A stretch of 64,000 nt of DNA. Source: Priestia koreensis. GTDB taxonomy: Bacteria; Bacillota; Bacilli; Bacillales; Bacillaceae_H. Where the stretch lies: contig NZ_LILC01000030.1 in NCBI RefSeq assembly GCF_001274935.1, forward strand, positions 186,001 through 250,000, in the 5' to 3' direction. This document shows positions 42,551 to 52,555 of this stretch, in pieces. Below the pieces are notes generated by a model. That model was not told the origin of the DNA and ran no database searches. It was given only the letters and a program-made list of their open reading frames with translations. The position numbers and the translations under genes are program-made. Positions within the stretch are counted from its first letter, which is position 1; each line of letters begins with the position of its first letter.

Positions 42551-44098
42551 TCACAGGGTTTCCGACGTTGTTTTCGCTTGCATGTGAAGCACCAAATAAT
42601 CAGGTCCACCCGCTTTTGAATCTGTACCTGACATGTTGAACCCACCAAATGGTTGGTAACCAACGATCGCTCCAGTACAACCACGGTTGAAATAAAGGTT
42701 TCCAACGTGGAAATCTTCACGAGCTTGCTCGATGTGTGCACGGTTGTTTGTGATCACAGCACCCGTTAACCCGTATTCTGTGTTGTTCGCAATCTCTAAT
42801 GCATGATCGAAGTCTTCTGCTTTTGATAACGCCACGACTGGTCCGAAGATTTCTTCTTTCATGATGCGAGCATCAGCAGCTACATCAGCGAATACAGTTG
42901 GCTTAATGAAGTAACCTTTAGAGTCGTCGCCTTCTCCACCTGCTACAAGCTTCCCTTCATTTTTACCAATCTCAATGTATTCCATAATTTTATTAAATGC
43001 GCTTTGGTCAATAACAGGACCCATGAATGTTTCTTGAGTTGTTGTTTCGCCAAGCGTTAGTTTGTTCGTTAATTCAATCACGCGATCTACGACTTGATCG
43101 TACACGTCTTTTACGATGACAGCACGTGAGCAAGCAGAACATTTTTGTCCAGAGAATCCAAAGGCAGAAGAAACGATTGATTTCGCTGCTAATTCTACAT
43201 CTCCCTCTTTATCTACGACAATTGTATCTTTACCGCCCATTTCAGCGATCACGCGTTTTAACCAAATTTGTCCGTCGTTCAGTTTTGATGCGCGCTCGTT
43301 AATACGAAGACCTACATCACGTGAACCTGTGAAGCTGATGAAACGAGTGCGTGGATGATCGACTAAGTAATCTCCAACTTCTGCACCGCTACCCGGAACG
43401 AAGTTAAGTACGCCTGCTGGCAGACCCGCTTCTTCCATTACTTCTACAAATTTAGCCGCTACGATTGGCGTTGTAGATGCTGGTTTTAATAATACCGTGT
43501 TTCCTGTTACGATCGCAGCTACTGTTGTTCCTGCCATGATTGCAAACGGGAAGTTCCAAGGCGAAATGATAACGCCTACACCTAACGGAATATAAGAATA
43601 ACGGTTGTACTCACCAGGACGACTTTCTACTGGTGCACCGTCTTTTAATTTCAACATTTGACGTGCGTAGTATTCCATGAAGTCAATTGCTTCTGCTGTA
43701 TCTGCATCTGCCTCATTCCATGGTTTACCTGCTTCTTTTACTAATAAAGCGGAGAATTCATGCTTGCGGCGGCGAACGATCGCTGCTGCTCTGAATAATA
43801 CGTCTGCGCGTACTTCAGGCTTTACTTTTCTCCAAGATTCAAACGCCTTGTCTGCTGCTTGCATAGCTTTTTCCGCAAGCTCTTGGTTTGCTTTTGAAAC
43901 GCGACCAATAACCTCTTCTTTATTAGCAGGGTTAGTCGATACAATTTTATCATCTGTAGAGATACGCTCTCCACCAATTAATAAATCATAATCTTTACCT
44001 AAATACGCTTGAACTAGCTTAAGGCCTTCATTGAAAGCGTCTGCATTTTTTTGCACAGTGAAATCTGTAAACGGTTCATGTTTGTAAGGTACTACCAT
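42551..44098 (-). CDS. rocA: 1-pyrroline-5-carboxylate dehydrogenase
   Basis: A 515-residue aldehyde dehydrogenase-family enzyme that oxidises pyrroline-5-carboxylate/glutamate semialdehyde to glutamate in proline and arginine breakdown. The general base Glu lies in AEMGGKD and the catalytic Cys in GQKCSACSR; SPWNFP and FTGSRDVG line the NAD site. Length equals that of Bacillus RocA. TAGGAGG precedes ATG 44098. Monocistronic with its own terminator; B. subtilis has two paralogs (RocA and PutC/YcgN), so the exact one is not certain. Confidence 0.92.
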   Translation of the reverse strand: MVVPYKHEPFTDFTVQKNADAFNEGLKLVQAYLGKDYDLLIGGERISTDDKIVSTNPANKEEVIGRVSKANQELAEKAMQAADKAFESWRKVKPEVRADVLFRAAAIVRRRKHEFSALLVKEAGKPWNEADADTAEAIDFMEYYARQMLKLKDGAPVESRPGEYNRYSYIPLGVGVIISPWNFPFAIMAGTTVAAIVTGNTVLLKPASTTPIVAAKFVEVMEEAGLPAGVLNFVPGSGAEVGDYLVDHPRTRFISFTGSRDVGLRINERASKLNDGQIWLKRVIAEMGGKDTIVVDKEGDVELAAKSIVSSAFGFSGQKCSACSRAVIVKDVYDQVVDRVIELTNKLTLGETTTQETFMGPVIDQSAFNKIMEYIEIGKNEGKLVAGGEGDDSKGYFIKPTVFADVAADARIMKEEIFGPVVALSKAEDFDHALEIANNTEYGLTGAVITNNRAHIEQAREDFHVGNLYFNRGCTGAIVGYQPFGGFNMSGTDSKAGGPDYLVLHMQAKTTSETL

Positions 44099-44319
44099 TT
44101 TTATATCCGCCTCCTAATGCTATCTACAAACCTAAGAAACTTACAAATCCTATTCTACTAAAATATACTGACTACTTCAAACCTTAAAATTATTCTGTTC
44201 AATACTTTTTCTTCCTTTAAAATACTTTTTATAACCATTAAGTAATAATTATCCATAAAAATGAGAACGCTTTATTAACCGTTACAACAAAAATTCCTCT
44301 TAAAATTCTTATATAGCCG

Positions 44320-44360
44320 AAAAAAAGAGGAAACAGAACTTTTTTCCTGTTTCCTCTTTT
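44320..44360 (-). terminator. Terminator after camS
   Basis: AAAAGAGGAAACAG (44323-44336) pairs with CTGTTTCCTCTTTT (44347-44360); the minus strand continues with TTTTTTT. The 220 bases from here to rocA show no gene. Confidence 0.88.
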
Positions 44361-44367
44361 ACTCGCA

Positions 44368-45528
44368 TTATTTATAAATATGAACAAATGGCTTATCTTG
44401 ATTTTTTTTGCGAACGATAATACTTTCAGGGCTTTCAACCGACTGAATATTTACATTCGTCTCAATATTTTTCGGGAAATATTTCGTCATTTCCCCCGCC
44501 ACAAATTGCGTAAATCCGACCAATTCTCCTTTTCCTTTAAACTGAACCTCGATCGTGATATCCAGCTTTTGAAGAGAACCGTCCTTATAGAACCCTTGAC
44601 CTACCGCACTTGTGAAGTTTGGAAAATACTTTTCAATTTGCTTTTTAAAGTTGTTAAACTTTGTCGCATGAACGCTATGTTCATCACTCGCCTGAGTTGA
44701 TGGGAATAAAGCATATTCTTCGTCGATCTTAGACCAGCCGTCCACTTGTACACTTCCCTCATTAGATGTTCCAGCTGCAATAAAACTACCTGGCACTTTA
44801 GACGAATTTGGCTTTTCTTCGAATAACGCAATATTAATTGGGACGTTTTCAAGTCCTTTCATTTTACGCATACGCTCAACGACTTGATTCGCAATTTTTT
44901 GCCCCTCATCTTGCAGTTTCGCTCGAGACGTAATTTCCTCCTGTGGCGTACCGTCAGCTTCTACATAGGAGTTAACAGGGTTCATCGCAAGTCCAAGCAT
45001 AATCCCGCCTAGCTCTACTTCCTTACCGTTCTTTTTAACCAAATAGTCTTGTTCCACAAGATGTGATAGGTAGATAGGACTTGTTTTTCCACCTTTGTTG
45101 TTTGTATTAATCGGGTTAAGACCAATGTTTTGGACATCTTTGTTCTTCTTTTTAGCTTGCGCATATTGCTGATCCGTCAGCTTACGTGCTACCCAAGCTT
45201 TCGCTGTGTCTTTGTCAATATATTGACCTTCTTGGAAAAGATATTTACTAGACGGATAATTGTCTTTTGCTAATCTCATCAAGCCTGTCTCAAATTCATC
45301 CGTGTCCATTCGGTTATTCAAATTCGAAGCGACTAACCCTCGGGCTACTCCTTCCTTGTAAGGAAGTGTCGTATTGTAAGTATCACTTGAAATACTATAA
45401 TTCGGAATAATGGCTTTTTCTTTTGAATCGTCTGTTTTCTGCACAATTTCTTGCTCTTTGCTAAAATTCGGGGCACAAGCAGACATGACCAACATGACAC
45501 CAAGAGACAGTGTTAAAGCTCTTTTCAA
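44368..45528 (-). CDS. camS: CamS-family lipoprotein
   Basis: A 386-residue exported lipoprotein; the lipobox LVMSAC puts the lipidated Cys at residue 18. The mature part matches the CamS family (precursor of the staph-cAM373 sex pheromone; YerH in B. subtilis), whose cellular role is unclear. The TTG at 45528 is chosen: AGAGGTG ends 6 bases before it, while the in-frame GTG at 45537 is part of that binding site. It follows ligA, as in Bacillus generally. Confidence 0.9.
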   Translation of the reverse strand: MKRALTLSLGVMLVMSACAPNFSKEQEIVQKTDDSKEKAIIPNYSISSDTYNTTLPYKEGVARGLVASNLNNRMDTDEFETGLMRLAKDNYPSSKYLFQEGQYIDKDTAKAWVARKLTDQQYAQAKKKNKDVQNIGLNPINTNNKGGKTSPIYLSHLVEQDYLVKKNGKEVELGGIMLGLAMNPVNSYVEADGTPQEEITSRAKLQDEGQKIANQVVERMRKMKGLENVPINIALFEEKPNSSKVPGSFIAAGTSNEGSVQVDGWSKIDEEYALFPSTQASDEHSVHATKFNNFKKQIEKYFPNFTSAVGQGFYKDGSLQKLDITIEVQFKGKGELVGFTQFVAGEMTKYFPKNIETNVNIQSVESPESIIVRKKNQDKPFVHIYK

Positions 45529-45610
45529 AACATACACCTCTTATTTATCGGCCTTTTAATCATATGAGTAGGCAAGCCAAAAGCTTGCCTACCGACTATA
45601 TGAAAACAGC

Positions 45611-47617
45611 CTATTTATTTAGTTCTTGAACGAGTTGATCCTCGCTCCACACCTCGATGTTTAATTCCTGCGCTTTTGTTAATTTTGATCCTGCGTCTTC
45701 ACCAGCAATCACAAGGTCCGTTTTCTTGCTTACGCTTCCTGTGACCTTTCCACCGAGCTCTTCAATAGCCGCTTTTGCTTCATTACGTGCAAGCTGCTCA
45801 AGCTTTCCAGTAAGAACGATGGTTTTTCCGGCGAAGTACGAATCAATCTCATCCGCATTCACAAGCTTCGGACCTTTATAGGTCATATTCACACCGTAAC
45901 TGCTTAATTCCTCTAGCAGCTCGTGTACCTCTTCTTGATCAAAATAAGTGACGATTGCATCAGCCATTTTATCGCCAATTTCGTTCACAGCAACCAATTC
46001 ATCGTATGTGGCACTCTTAAGATTTTCCATGGTTTCAAACGTTTGTGCAAGTGTTTTGGCAGCTTTTGCTCCAACATGACGAATCCCAAGTCCGAATAGA
46101 AGCTTCTCAAGCGAATTCTCCTTTGAAGCCCCAATTGCTTTTAACAAGTTCTCAATCGATTTTTCGCCCATTCGCTCTAAATCCGTAAGCTGGTCAGCGG
46201 TTAGCTTATAGAGGTCAGCTACGTCATGGACCAGTTCTTCGCGGAACAGCTGCGTAATAACCTTCTCACCTAGACCGTCAATATTCATCGCATTTCGTGA
46301 AACAAAGTGGATGAGGCCCTCGCGAATTTGGGCTGGACAGCTCGGGTTGATACAACGAAGAGCAACTTCGCCTTCTAAGCGAACAAGCTCACTCTCACAC
46401 TCTGGACAGTGTGTCGGCATGGAGAATTCTTGTTCTTCGCCCGTTCTTTTTTCCGTTAGAACGTTCACAACTTCTGGAATAATGTCTCCTGCTTTCTTCA
46501 CAACCACATAGTCACCGAGGCGAATATCTTTCTCGCGAATCAAATCTTCATTGTGCAGAGATGCACGCTGTACCGTCGTTCCTGCTACTTTTACAGGCTC
46601 TAACACAGCGGTTGGGGTAATTACACCCGTTCTTCCAACATTCAGCTCAATGTCTAAAAGCTTCGTCACAACTTCTTCTGCTGGGAATTTATACGCGATT
46701 GCCCAGCGCGGACTTTTCGCGGTCGTACCAAGCTCGTCCTGCTGATCAAAGGAATCCACTTTGATGACAATTCCATCAATTTCATAAGCAAGATCGGGGC
46801 GCTTCGCACTCCATTCTTCCACGTACGCTAAAACCTCTTCGATCGTAGCACATTTACGACGATTTTGGTTTGTTTTAAAGCCAAGTTGGTCTAATAGATC
46901 TAGGCCTTCACTATGAGACCTTACCCCTGTCTTTCCAGCGTCCGCCATTGCGTATAAAAAGATGTCCAAACTACGCTTTGCCGCAATCTTCGGATCGAGC
47001 TGACGAAGGGAACCAGCAGCAGCATTTCGCGGATTCGCAAACAGCATCTCACCGTTTTCTTCTTTTACTTTGTTTAGTTTCTCAAACGATTTCTTCGGCA
47101 TGTATGCCTCACCGCGTACTTCAAGCGTATGTTCGTCGCTAATATGTAGAGGAATCGAGCGAATCGTTTTTAGATTCGCCGTAATATCCTCACCAATGGT
47201 ACCATCTCCGCGCGTAGCACCTTGGACAAAGTAGCCATTCTCATAGCGAAGTGAAATTGCTAGCCCATCAATTTTTAGCTCGCATACATAGGAGAAACGA
47301 TCACCGACTGCTTGACGAACGCGGCGATCAAAGTCACGTAAATCCTCTTCATTAAAAGCATTTCCTAGGCTCAGCATTGGCGTACGATGCTCGACCTTTT
47401 CAAAGGCATCCAAAATCTGTCCACCTACGCGCTGTGTAGGCGAATGAGCAACTAAGAGCTCTGGATACTCCTGTTCAAGCTTAATAAGCTCGTGAAGACG
47501 CTGATCATATTCTGCATCAGGAACACTCGGTTGATCGAGAACGTGATAATCGTAGTTATACTGATTCAAAAGTTCATGAAGCTCTTGGACACGCGTTTTT
47601 GCTTGTTCAAAATCCAT
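45611..47617 (-). CDS. ligA: NAD-dependent DNA ligase
   Basis: A 668-residue LigA that seals nicks in replication and repair. The order is Ia domain, adenylation domain with Lys115 in KIDG, OB fold, zinc finger (CPECESELV...CINPSCPAQ), helix-hairpin-helix repeats and a C-terminal BRCT domain (FAGKTIVLTGKLEQ). ATG 47617 is chosen with AAAGGAG 6 bases upstream, giving the same length as B. subtilis LigA. It follows pcrA by 23 bases. Confidence 0.97.
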   Translation of the reverse strand: MDFEQAKTRVQELHELLNQYNYDYHVLDQPSVPDAEYDQRLHELIKLEQEYPELLVAHSPTQRVGGQILDAFEKVEHRTPMLSLGNAFNEEDLRDFDRRVRQAVGDRFSYVCELKIDGLAISLRYENGYFVQGATRGDGTIGEDITANLKTIRSIPLHISDEHTLEVRGEAYMPKKSFEKLNKVKEENGEMLFANPRNAAAGSLRQLDPKIAAKRSLDIFLYAMADAGKTGVRSHSEGLDLLDQLGFKTNQNRRKCATIEEVLAYVEEWSAKRPDLAYEIDGIVIKVDSFDQQDELGTTAKSPRWAIAYKFPAEEVVTKLLDIELNVGRTGVITPTAVLEPVKVAGTTVQRASLHNEDLIREKDIRLGDYVVVKKAGDIIPEVVNVLTEKRTGEEQEFSMPTHCPECESELVRLEGEVALRCINPSCPAQIREGLIHFVSRNAMNIDGLGEKVITQLFREELVHDVADLYKLTADQLTDLERMGEKSIENLLKAIGASKENSLEKLLFGLGIRHVGAKAAKTLAQTFETMENLKSATYDELVAVNEIGDKMADAIVTYFDQEEVHELLEELSSYGVNMTYKGPKLVNADEIDSYFAGKTIVLTGKLEQLARNEAKAAIEELGGKVTGSVSKKTDLVIAGEDAGSKLTKAQELNIEVWSEDQLVQELNK

Positions 47618-47640
47618 TTGTTTTCTCCTTTGCTCGTTCA

Positions 47641-49842
47641 TTAAGCCTTTGTAATTGGGGCAAATTTCGCTAATAAGCGCTTAATACCTGTTGGGCTTGG
47701 GAACGCAATATCTAACTCTTTAGAGTCGCCCTCACCTTTAATACTTACGACCGTACCTGTTCCCCATTTTTTATGTGCAGCACGATCACCGACGTTCCAA
47801 TCAAGCGACTCTCCGCCTGTTGATGTCATGCCAGGTCTTGTGAATGACGCACGTCTTGGGGCAGCTGCCGCAGATTTTGGCGCTTGTTTCTTTTGATTTA
47901 ATCCTTCAATCAGTTCGCTTGGAATCTCTTTAATAAATCGAGACATTGGGTTCACGTTCGTTTTCCCAAATAGCGTACGCATCTGCGCATGAAGCAAGTA
48001 AAGCTCTTCTTCCGCTCGAGTAATTCCTACATATGCAAGTCGGCGCTCTTCCTCCATCTCTTCATCCTCAAACAAGGATCGGCTGTGTGGGAAAACACTT
48101 TCCTCCATACCAAGTAGGAAGACGACTGGGAACTCAAGTCCTTTTGCCGAGTGAAGAGTCATCATAATCACTTGATCTGTTGGGTCCTCTTCCTCGTCAT
48201 CGAGTTTATCAATATCAGCTACAAGAGCGAGGTCTGTTAAAAAGGCCACTAAGCTCTTATCTTCACTTACCTTTTCAAATTCTTGGGTAACAGATAAAAA
48301 CTCGTCAATATTCTCAAGACGACTTTGCGCTTCAATTGTTTTTTCCACCTTCAATGATTCTCGGTATCCTGTGCGTTCTAGCACTTCTTCTACTAGCTCT
48401 GTAACGGATAGATAATCCTGCATGTTCGATAGGTTTCCAATCATCTCACGGAAGGAAATAAGCGAATTTGTTGCTTTGCCGCTTAGACCAATAAGCTCAA
48501 TATCTTGAAGTGCCTGAAAAGCAGACATGTCGCCCATTAAGGCGAAGTTCAACACTTTATCGACAGACGTTGCACCTACACCGCGCTTTGGAACGTTCAC
48601 GATTCGCGTTAAACTAATATCATCATCGCGGTTGGAAATAAGACGCAGGTATGCCAAGATGTCTTTAATCTCTTTGCGATCGTAGAACTTCGTACCGCCC
48701 ACGATGGAATAGCTAATGTTTGATTTTAAAAGCACTTCCTCCATTACACGAGACTGTGCATTTGTACGATATAAAATCGCAAAATCACTGTACTTACGTT
48801 TCCCGCTATCCACTGCCTGCTTGATTTTACTTGCCACGAACTGAGCCTCTTCACTTTCACTCATTGCCTGGTAGTGATAGATTTTTTGCCCGTCCGTATT
48901 TTCTGTCCAAAGATTCTTTGCTTTACGCCCAACGTTATTTTCAATCACTTTGTTGGCCGCTGCCAAAATATTCTTCGTTGAACGATAGTTTTGCTCTAAA
49001 AGGATCGTTACAGAACGAGGATAGTCTTTTTCAAAGGATAAAATGTTTTTAATGTCAGCACCGCGCCAGCGGTAAATCGACTGATCGGAATCCCCGACCA
49101 CACAGATGTTTTGAAAACGAGCCGCTAAGAATTTTACAAGCATATACTGCGCACGGTTCGTATCTTGATACTCATCCACATGAATGTATTGGAACTTTCG
49201 CTGATAAAACTCCAGTACTTCCGGAACACGTTGGAAGAGCGTGATCGTCATCATGATTAAATCATCGAAATCAAGTGCTTGATTCTTGCGAAGACGCTTT
49301 TGATATTCTGTGTACACCTGACTCCCAACATCTTCGTAAGGACCTGCTGTGTTTTTTGCAAACTCTTCTGGTGTGATTAATTCATTTTTTGCTGCGCTAA
49401 TCGTACCTAGCAAAGAACGAGGGTCAAACTTTTTGGAGTCAATGTTTTGGTCTTTTAAAATCGCCTTGATCACCGATAGCTGATCGGTCGTATCAAGAAT
49501 TGTGAAGTTACGATTGTATCCAATTCGGTCAATGTCACGTCGTAAAATACGGACACACATGGAGTGGAACGTTGAAATCCAAATATCTTCTGCTGCTCCA
49601 CCTAACAGTTTCGTAATACGCTCTCTCATCTCACGCGAAGCCTTATTCGTAAAGGTAATGGCTAAAATGTTCCAAGGAGCCACTTCCTTCTCCGCCATTA
49701 GGTACGCAATACGATGGGTTAATACTCTCGTTTTACCACTCCCGGCACCAGCCATGATTAAAAGAGGACCTTCGGTTGTCTTAACGGCCTCTTGTTGCTC
49801 CGGGTTCAAACCTACTAATAATTTTTCACTTAAATATCGCAT
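47641..49842 (-). CDS. pcrA: ATP-dependent DNA helicase PcrA
   Basis: A 733-residue superfamily 1A helicase (UvrD/Rep type) essential for replication fork and transcription conflict handling. Walker A AGAGSGKT (31-38), DEYQDTN (motif II), GDSDQSIYRWRGA (motif III) and VYVGITRAEE-like motif VI are visible, and the C-terminal Tudor-like RNA polymerase-binding region ends in VSIKGEGDSKELDIAFP. ATG 49842 is used, with GGCGG 8 bases upstream. Confidence 0.97.
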   Translation of the reverse strand: MRYLSEKLLVGLNPEQQEAVKTTEGPLLIMAGAGSGKTRVLTHRIAYLMAEKEVAPWNILAITFTNKASREMRERITKLLGGAAEDIWISTFHSMCVRILRRDIDRIGYNRNFTILDTTDQLSVIKAILKDQNIDSKKFDPRSLLGTISAAKNELITPEEFAKNTAGPYEDVGSQVYTEYQKRLRKNQALDFDDLIMMTITLFQRVPEVLEFYQRKFQYIHVDEYQDTNRAQYMLVKFLAARFQNICVVGDSDQSIYRWRGADIKNILSFEKDYPRSVTILLEQNYRSTKNILAAANKVIENNVGRKAKNLWTENTDGQKIYHYQAMSESEEAQFVASKIKQAVDSGKRKYSDFAILYRTNAQSRVMEEVLLKSNISYSIVGGTKFYDRKEIKDILAYLRLISNRDDDISLTRIVNVPKRGVGATSVDKVLNFALMGDMSAFQALQDIELIGLSGKATNSLISFREMIGNLSNMQDYLSVTELVEEVLERTGYRESLKVEKTIEAQSRLENIDEFLSVTQEFEKVSEDKSLVAFLTDLALVADIDKLDDEEEDPTDQVIMMTLHSAKGLEFPVVFLLGMEESVFPHSRSLFEDEEMEEERRLAYVGITRAEEELYLLHAQMRTLFGKTNVNPMSRFIKEIPSELIEGLNQKKQAPKSAAAAPRRASFTRPGMTSTGGESLDWNVGDRAAHKKWGTGTVVSIKGEGDSKELDIAFPSPTGIKRLLAKFAPITKA

Positions 49843-49906
49843 TGAATTCACCGCCTATATCGAACGTATATTCTATTCTATCTGATTTTACATTTTTCCT
49901 GCAAAC

Positions 49907-50593
49907 TTATTTCTTTACCGCTTTAACTGTTTTTAATGCCGCTGCTAAATCCGTGTAAATAATATTTCCCACTACTACGGTATCAGCATGACTACTCATT
50001 TCTGCGGCCTGTTCCTTTGTTTCAATACCCCCACCGTAAAACAGCTGGGTATTCGTTAACACGCTTTTCACTTCTTCTACTACAGCTGGATCGCCGTACA
50101 TGCCGCTGTATTCTAAATAAAAGATCGGTAGATGGAACATATTCTCTGCAATATGTGCATACCCTACTACATCTTCAGTTGTCAGGGCTGTATTCGCTTC
50201 TGTTAGGGAGGCAACCTTAGCATCTGCATTCAGAATACAGTACCCTTCTACGATTAGCTCGTCCCAGTTCATAATATCTGCATATTCTTTCATTGCCTCA
50301 TGATGTAAGCCAACGATCCACTCAGTTTTTCGACTGTTTAACACCGATGGGATAAAGTAAAAATCAAAGCCTGGTGTAACAGATTCAATCGTTGAAACCT
50401 CGAGCGCACACGGTACCGTATAACGTCGGATACGAGATAATAGCGCAAGGACGTTATCAAGCGTCACGCCATCAGTCCCTCCTACGATAACAGCATCCGT
50501 TCCTGATTCGCAAATTTGCTCTAATGCCTCATCTGAGATGTCTTTATTTGGATCTAATTTAAACACGTGTCTCCACTCGTTGATTTCGTACAT
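49907..50593 (-). CDS. pcrB: Heptaprenylglyceryl phosphate synthase
   Basis: A 228-residue TIM-barrel prenyltransferase that joins heptaprenyl diphosphate to sn-glycerol-1-phosphate. WRHVFKLDP, VIVGGTDG, FYLEYSG and YGGGI are the phosphate- and substrate-binding loops of the PcrB/GGGPS family. ATG 50593 has TTGGAGG 10 bases upstream. It lies directly upstream of pcrA, as in B. subtilis. Confidence 0.95.
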   Translation of the reverse strand: MYEINEWRHVFKLDPNKDISDEALEQICESGTDAVIVGGTDGVTLDNVLALLSRIRRYTVPCALEVSTIESVTPGFDFYFIPSVLNSRKTEWIVGLHHEAMKEYADIMNWDELIVEGYCILNADAKVASLTEANTALTTEDVVGYAHIAENMFHLPIFYLEYSGMYGDPAVVEEVKSVLTNTQLFYGGGIETKEQAAEMSSHADTVVVGNIIYTDLAAALKTVKAVKK

Positions 50594-50823
50594 ATGTTGT
50601 ATCCTCCAATTAATATTCCATTCCATCATTATAACAAAACTCCCCCTCATACACGAACCGAAATCGGCATGAAAGAAACGACTTAAGCGCTTGGATTTGG
50701 TAATTTTGTTTGATTATTTGTCAAAGCATCCATTTAGAAGAATAGCCTCTTCATTTTCCCCATGAATAACCATTTTGACGTAGCCAACTGCCATAAATAA
50801 TTTTTTTGAAAATTATTGTGTTC

Positions 50824-50852
50824 TTGTTTAGTTGTTTTGGATATGCTAAGAT
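50824..50852 (+). promoter_or_regulatory. Probable glyQS promoter
   Basis: TTGTTT (50824-50829), 17-base spacer, TAAGAT (50847-50852). It would start the leader near 50859, about 265 bases before the gene. Confidence 0.5.
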
Positions 50853-50858
50853 ATAGCT

Positions 50859-51088
50859 AAAAATTAAATGACCTGTATGCATTGAAGGATCAATAGTATT
50901 TAGTTCCTCTTCTACAAGCGACTTGGGGATAGTGAAAGCCCGGGAGAATGAATTAAAGAAACGGCAATCTGGAGCATATACCATATAAAGAGGATACATT
51001 TTTATGTATCAATCAGGGTGGAACCGCGGGAAACAACTCTCGTCCCTGGACTGTTTACGAACAGTCCGGAGACGAGAGTTGTTTTTTT
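50859..51088 (+). promoter_or_regulatory. T-box riboswitch leader, tRNA-Gly (GGC specifier)
   Basis: The T-box sequence AGGGTGGAACCGCG lies at 51015-51028. UGGA in it pairs with UCCA, as needed for tRNA-Gly with discriminator U. Stem I's 3' side reads GAA-AC-GGC-AAUCUGGAGC, with the glycine specifier GGC at 50963-50965. Uncharged tRNA-Gly would stabilise the antiterminator and allow glyQS expression. Confidence 0.92.
51032..51088 (+). terminator. Regulated terminator of the glycine T-box
   Basis: AACAACTCTCGTC (51032-51044) and GACGAGAGTTGTT (51071-51083) enclose GGACTGTT/AACAGTCC, followed by T5. Confidence 0.9.
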
Positions 51089-51125
51089 GTCTACCCTCAC
51101 TTATTGACTATTAGGAGGAATTAAA

Positions 51126-52508
51126 ATGTCTGTATCAATGGATCAAATCGTATCTCATGCGAAGCATCGTGGTTTTATTTTCCAAGGATCTGAAATTTAC
51201 GGAGGTCTAGCAAACACGTGGGATTACGGTCCACTTGGAGTTGAATTCAAAAATAATATTAAACGCGCGTGGTGGAAAAAGTTTGTTCAAGAATCTCCAT
51301 ACAACGTAGGATTAGACGCTGCAATTCTTATGAACCCAAAAACATGGGAAGCATCTGGTCACTTAGGTAACTTTAACGATCCAATGATTGACTGTAAAAA
51401 CTGTAAAGCTCGTCACCGTGCAGATAAACTAATCGAAGCGAAGCTTGAAGAAAAAGGCATTGAAATGATCGTAGATGGCCTTCCATTCTCTGAAATGGAA
51501 AACTTAATCAAAGAACACAACATCACTTGCCCTGAGTGTGGTTCTAGTGATTTAACAGATATTCGTCAATTCAACCTTATGTTCAAAACACATCAAGGTG
51601 TAACAGAATCTTCTACAAACGAAATTTACATGCGCCCTGAAACAGCACAAGGTATCTTCGTAAACTTTAAAAACGTACAACGTTCGATGAGAAAGAAACT
51701 TCCGTTTGGTATCGCTCAAATCGGTAAAAGCTTCCGTAACGAAATCACACCTGGTAACTTCACGTTCCGTACGCGTGAATTCGAACAAATGGAGCTTGAA
51801 TTCTTCTGTAAACCTGGTGAAGAACTAGAATGGTTCAGCCACTGGAAAGAGACAGCTCACAAATGGTTACTAGGATTAGGTATGAACGCTGAAAAACTTC
51901 GTCTACGTGACCATGATGAAGATGAGCTATCTCACTACAGTAATGCAACAACTGACTTTGAATACAAATTCCCATTCGGTTGGGGAGAGCTATGGGGTAT
52001 CGCTTCTCGTACAGATTACGACCTCAAGCAACATATGGAGCATTCTGGTGAAGACTTCAACTACATCGATCAAGAAACAAACGAGCGCTATGTTCCTTAC
52101 TGCATCGAGCCATCTCTTGGTGCTGACCGCGTAACGCTTGCATTCCTTTTAGATGCATATGACGAGCAGGAACTTGAAGATGGTACATCTCGCACAGTGA
52201 TGCACATTCACCCAGCACTTGCACCGTTCAAAGCAGCGATCTTCCCTCTTTCTAAAAAATTAGGGGCTGAAGCACGCGAAGTATTCGCTGAGCTATCTAA
52301 ATACTTCATGGTTGATTATGATGATGCAGGTTCAATCGGGAAACGCTACCGTCGTCATGACGAAATCGGTACACCGTTCTGTATCACATTTGACTTTGAT
52401 TCAGTAGAAGATAAGCAAGTGACGATCCGTAACCGTGACACAATGGAACAAAAACGTGTTCCAATTAGCGAACTTAAGAACATTCTAGAGGAAGCAACAC
52501 AGTTTTAA
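51126..52508 (+). CDS. glyQS: Glycyl-tRNA synthetase, single-chain alpha2 type
   Basis: A 460-residue class II synthetase of the dimeric (archaeal/eukaryal-like) type, not the GlyQ/GlyS tetramer of B. subtilis. It has YGPLGVEFKNNIKRAWW (motif 1), FRNEITPGNFTFRTREFEQME (motif 2 region, given in part) and SLGADRVTLAFL (motif 3), plus a CKNC...CPEC zinc-type insertion and a C-terminal anticodon-binding domain. AGGAGG precedes ATG 51126. The symbol glyQS is borrowed; glyS is also used for this form. Confidence 0.95.
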   Translation: MSVSMDQIVSHAKHRGFIFQGSEIYGGLANTWDYGPLGVEFKNNIKRAWWKKFVQESPYNVGLDAAILMNPKTWEASGHLGNFNDPMIDCKNCKARHRADKLIEAKLEEKGIEMIVDGLPFSEMENLIKEHNITCPECGSSDLTDIRQFNLMFKTHQGVTESSTNEIYMRPETAQGIFVNFKNVQRSMRKKLPFGIAQIGKSFRNEITPGNFTFRTREFEQMELEFFCKPGEELEWFSHWKETAHKWLLGLGMNAEKLRLRDHDEDELSHYSNATTDFEYKFPFGWGELWGIASRTDYDLKQHMEHSGEDFNYIDQETNERYVPYCIEPSLGADRVTLAFLLDAYDEQELEDGTSRTVMHIHPALAPFKAAIFPLSKKLGAEAREVFAELSKYFMVDYDDAGSIGKRYRRHDEIGTPFCITFDFDSVEDKQVTIRNRDTMEQKRVPISELKNILEEATQF

Positions 52509-52519
52509 TTCACATAACA

Positions 52520-52555
52520 AAAAAGCAGCCTTTTTATAAAGGGCTGCTTTTTTTA
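52520..52555. terminator. Bidirectional terminator after glyQS and yfmQ
   Basis: AAAAGCAGCC (52521-52530) pairs with GGGCTGCTTTT (52541-52551), with A and T runs on both sides. Confidence 0.87.

Noticed and set aside
50751..50999. An 82-codon minus-strand frame in the glyQS leader
   Set aside because: The region is a T-box leader with conserved RNA elements; coding potential on the other strand is coincidental.
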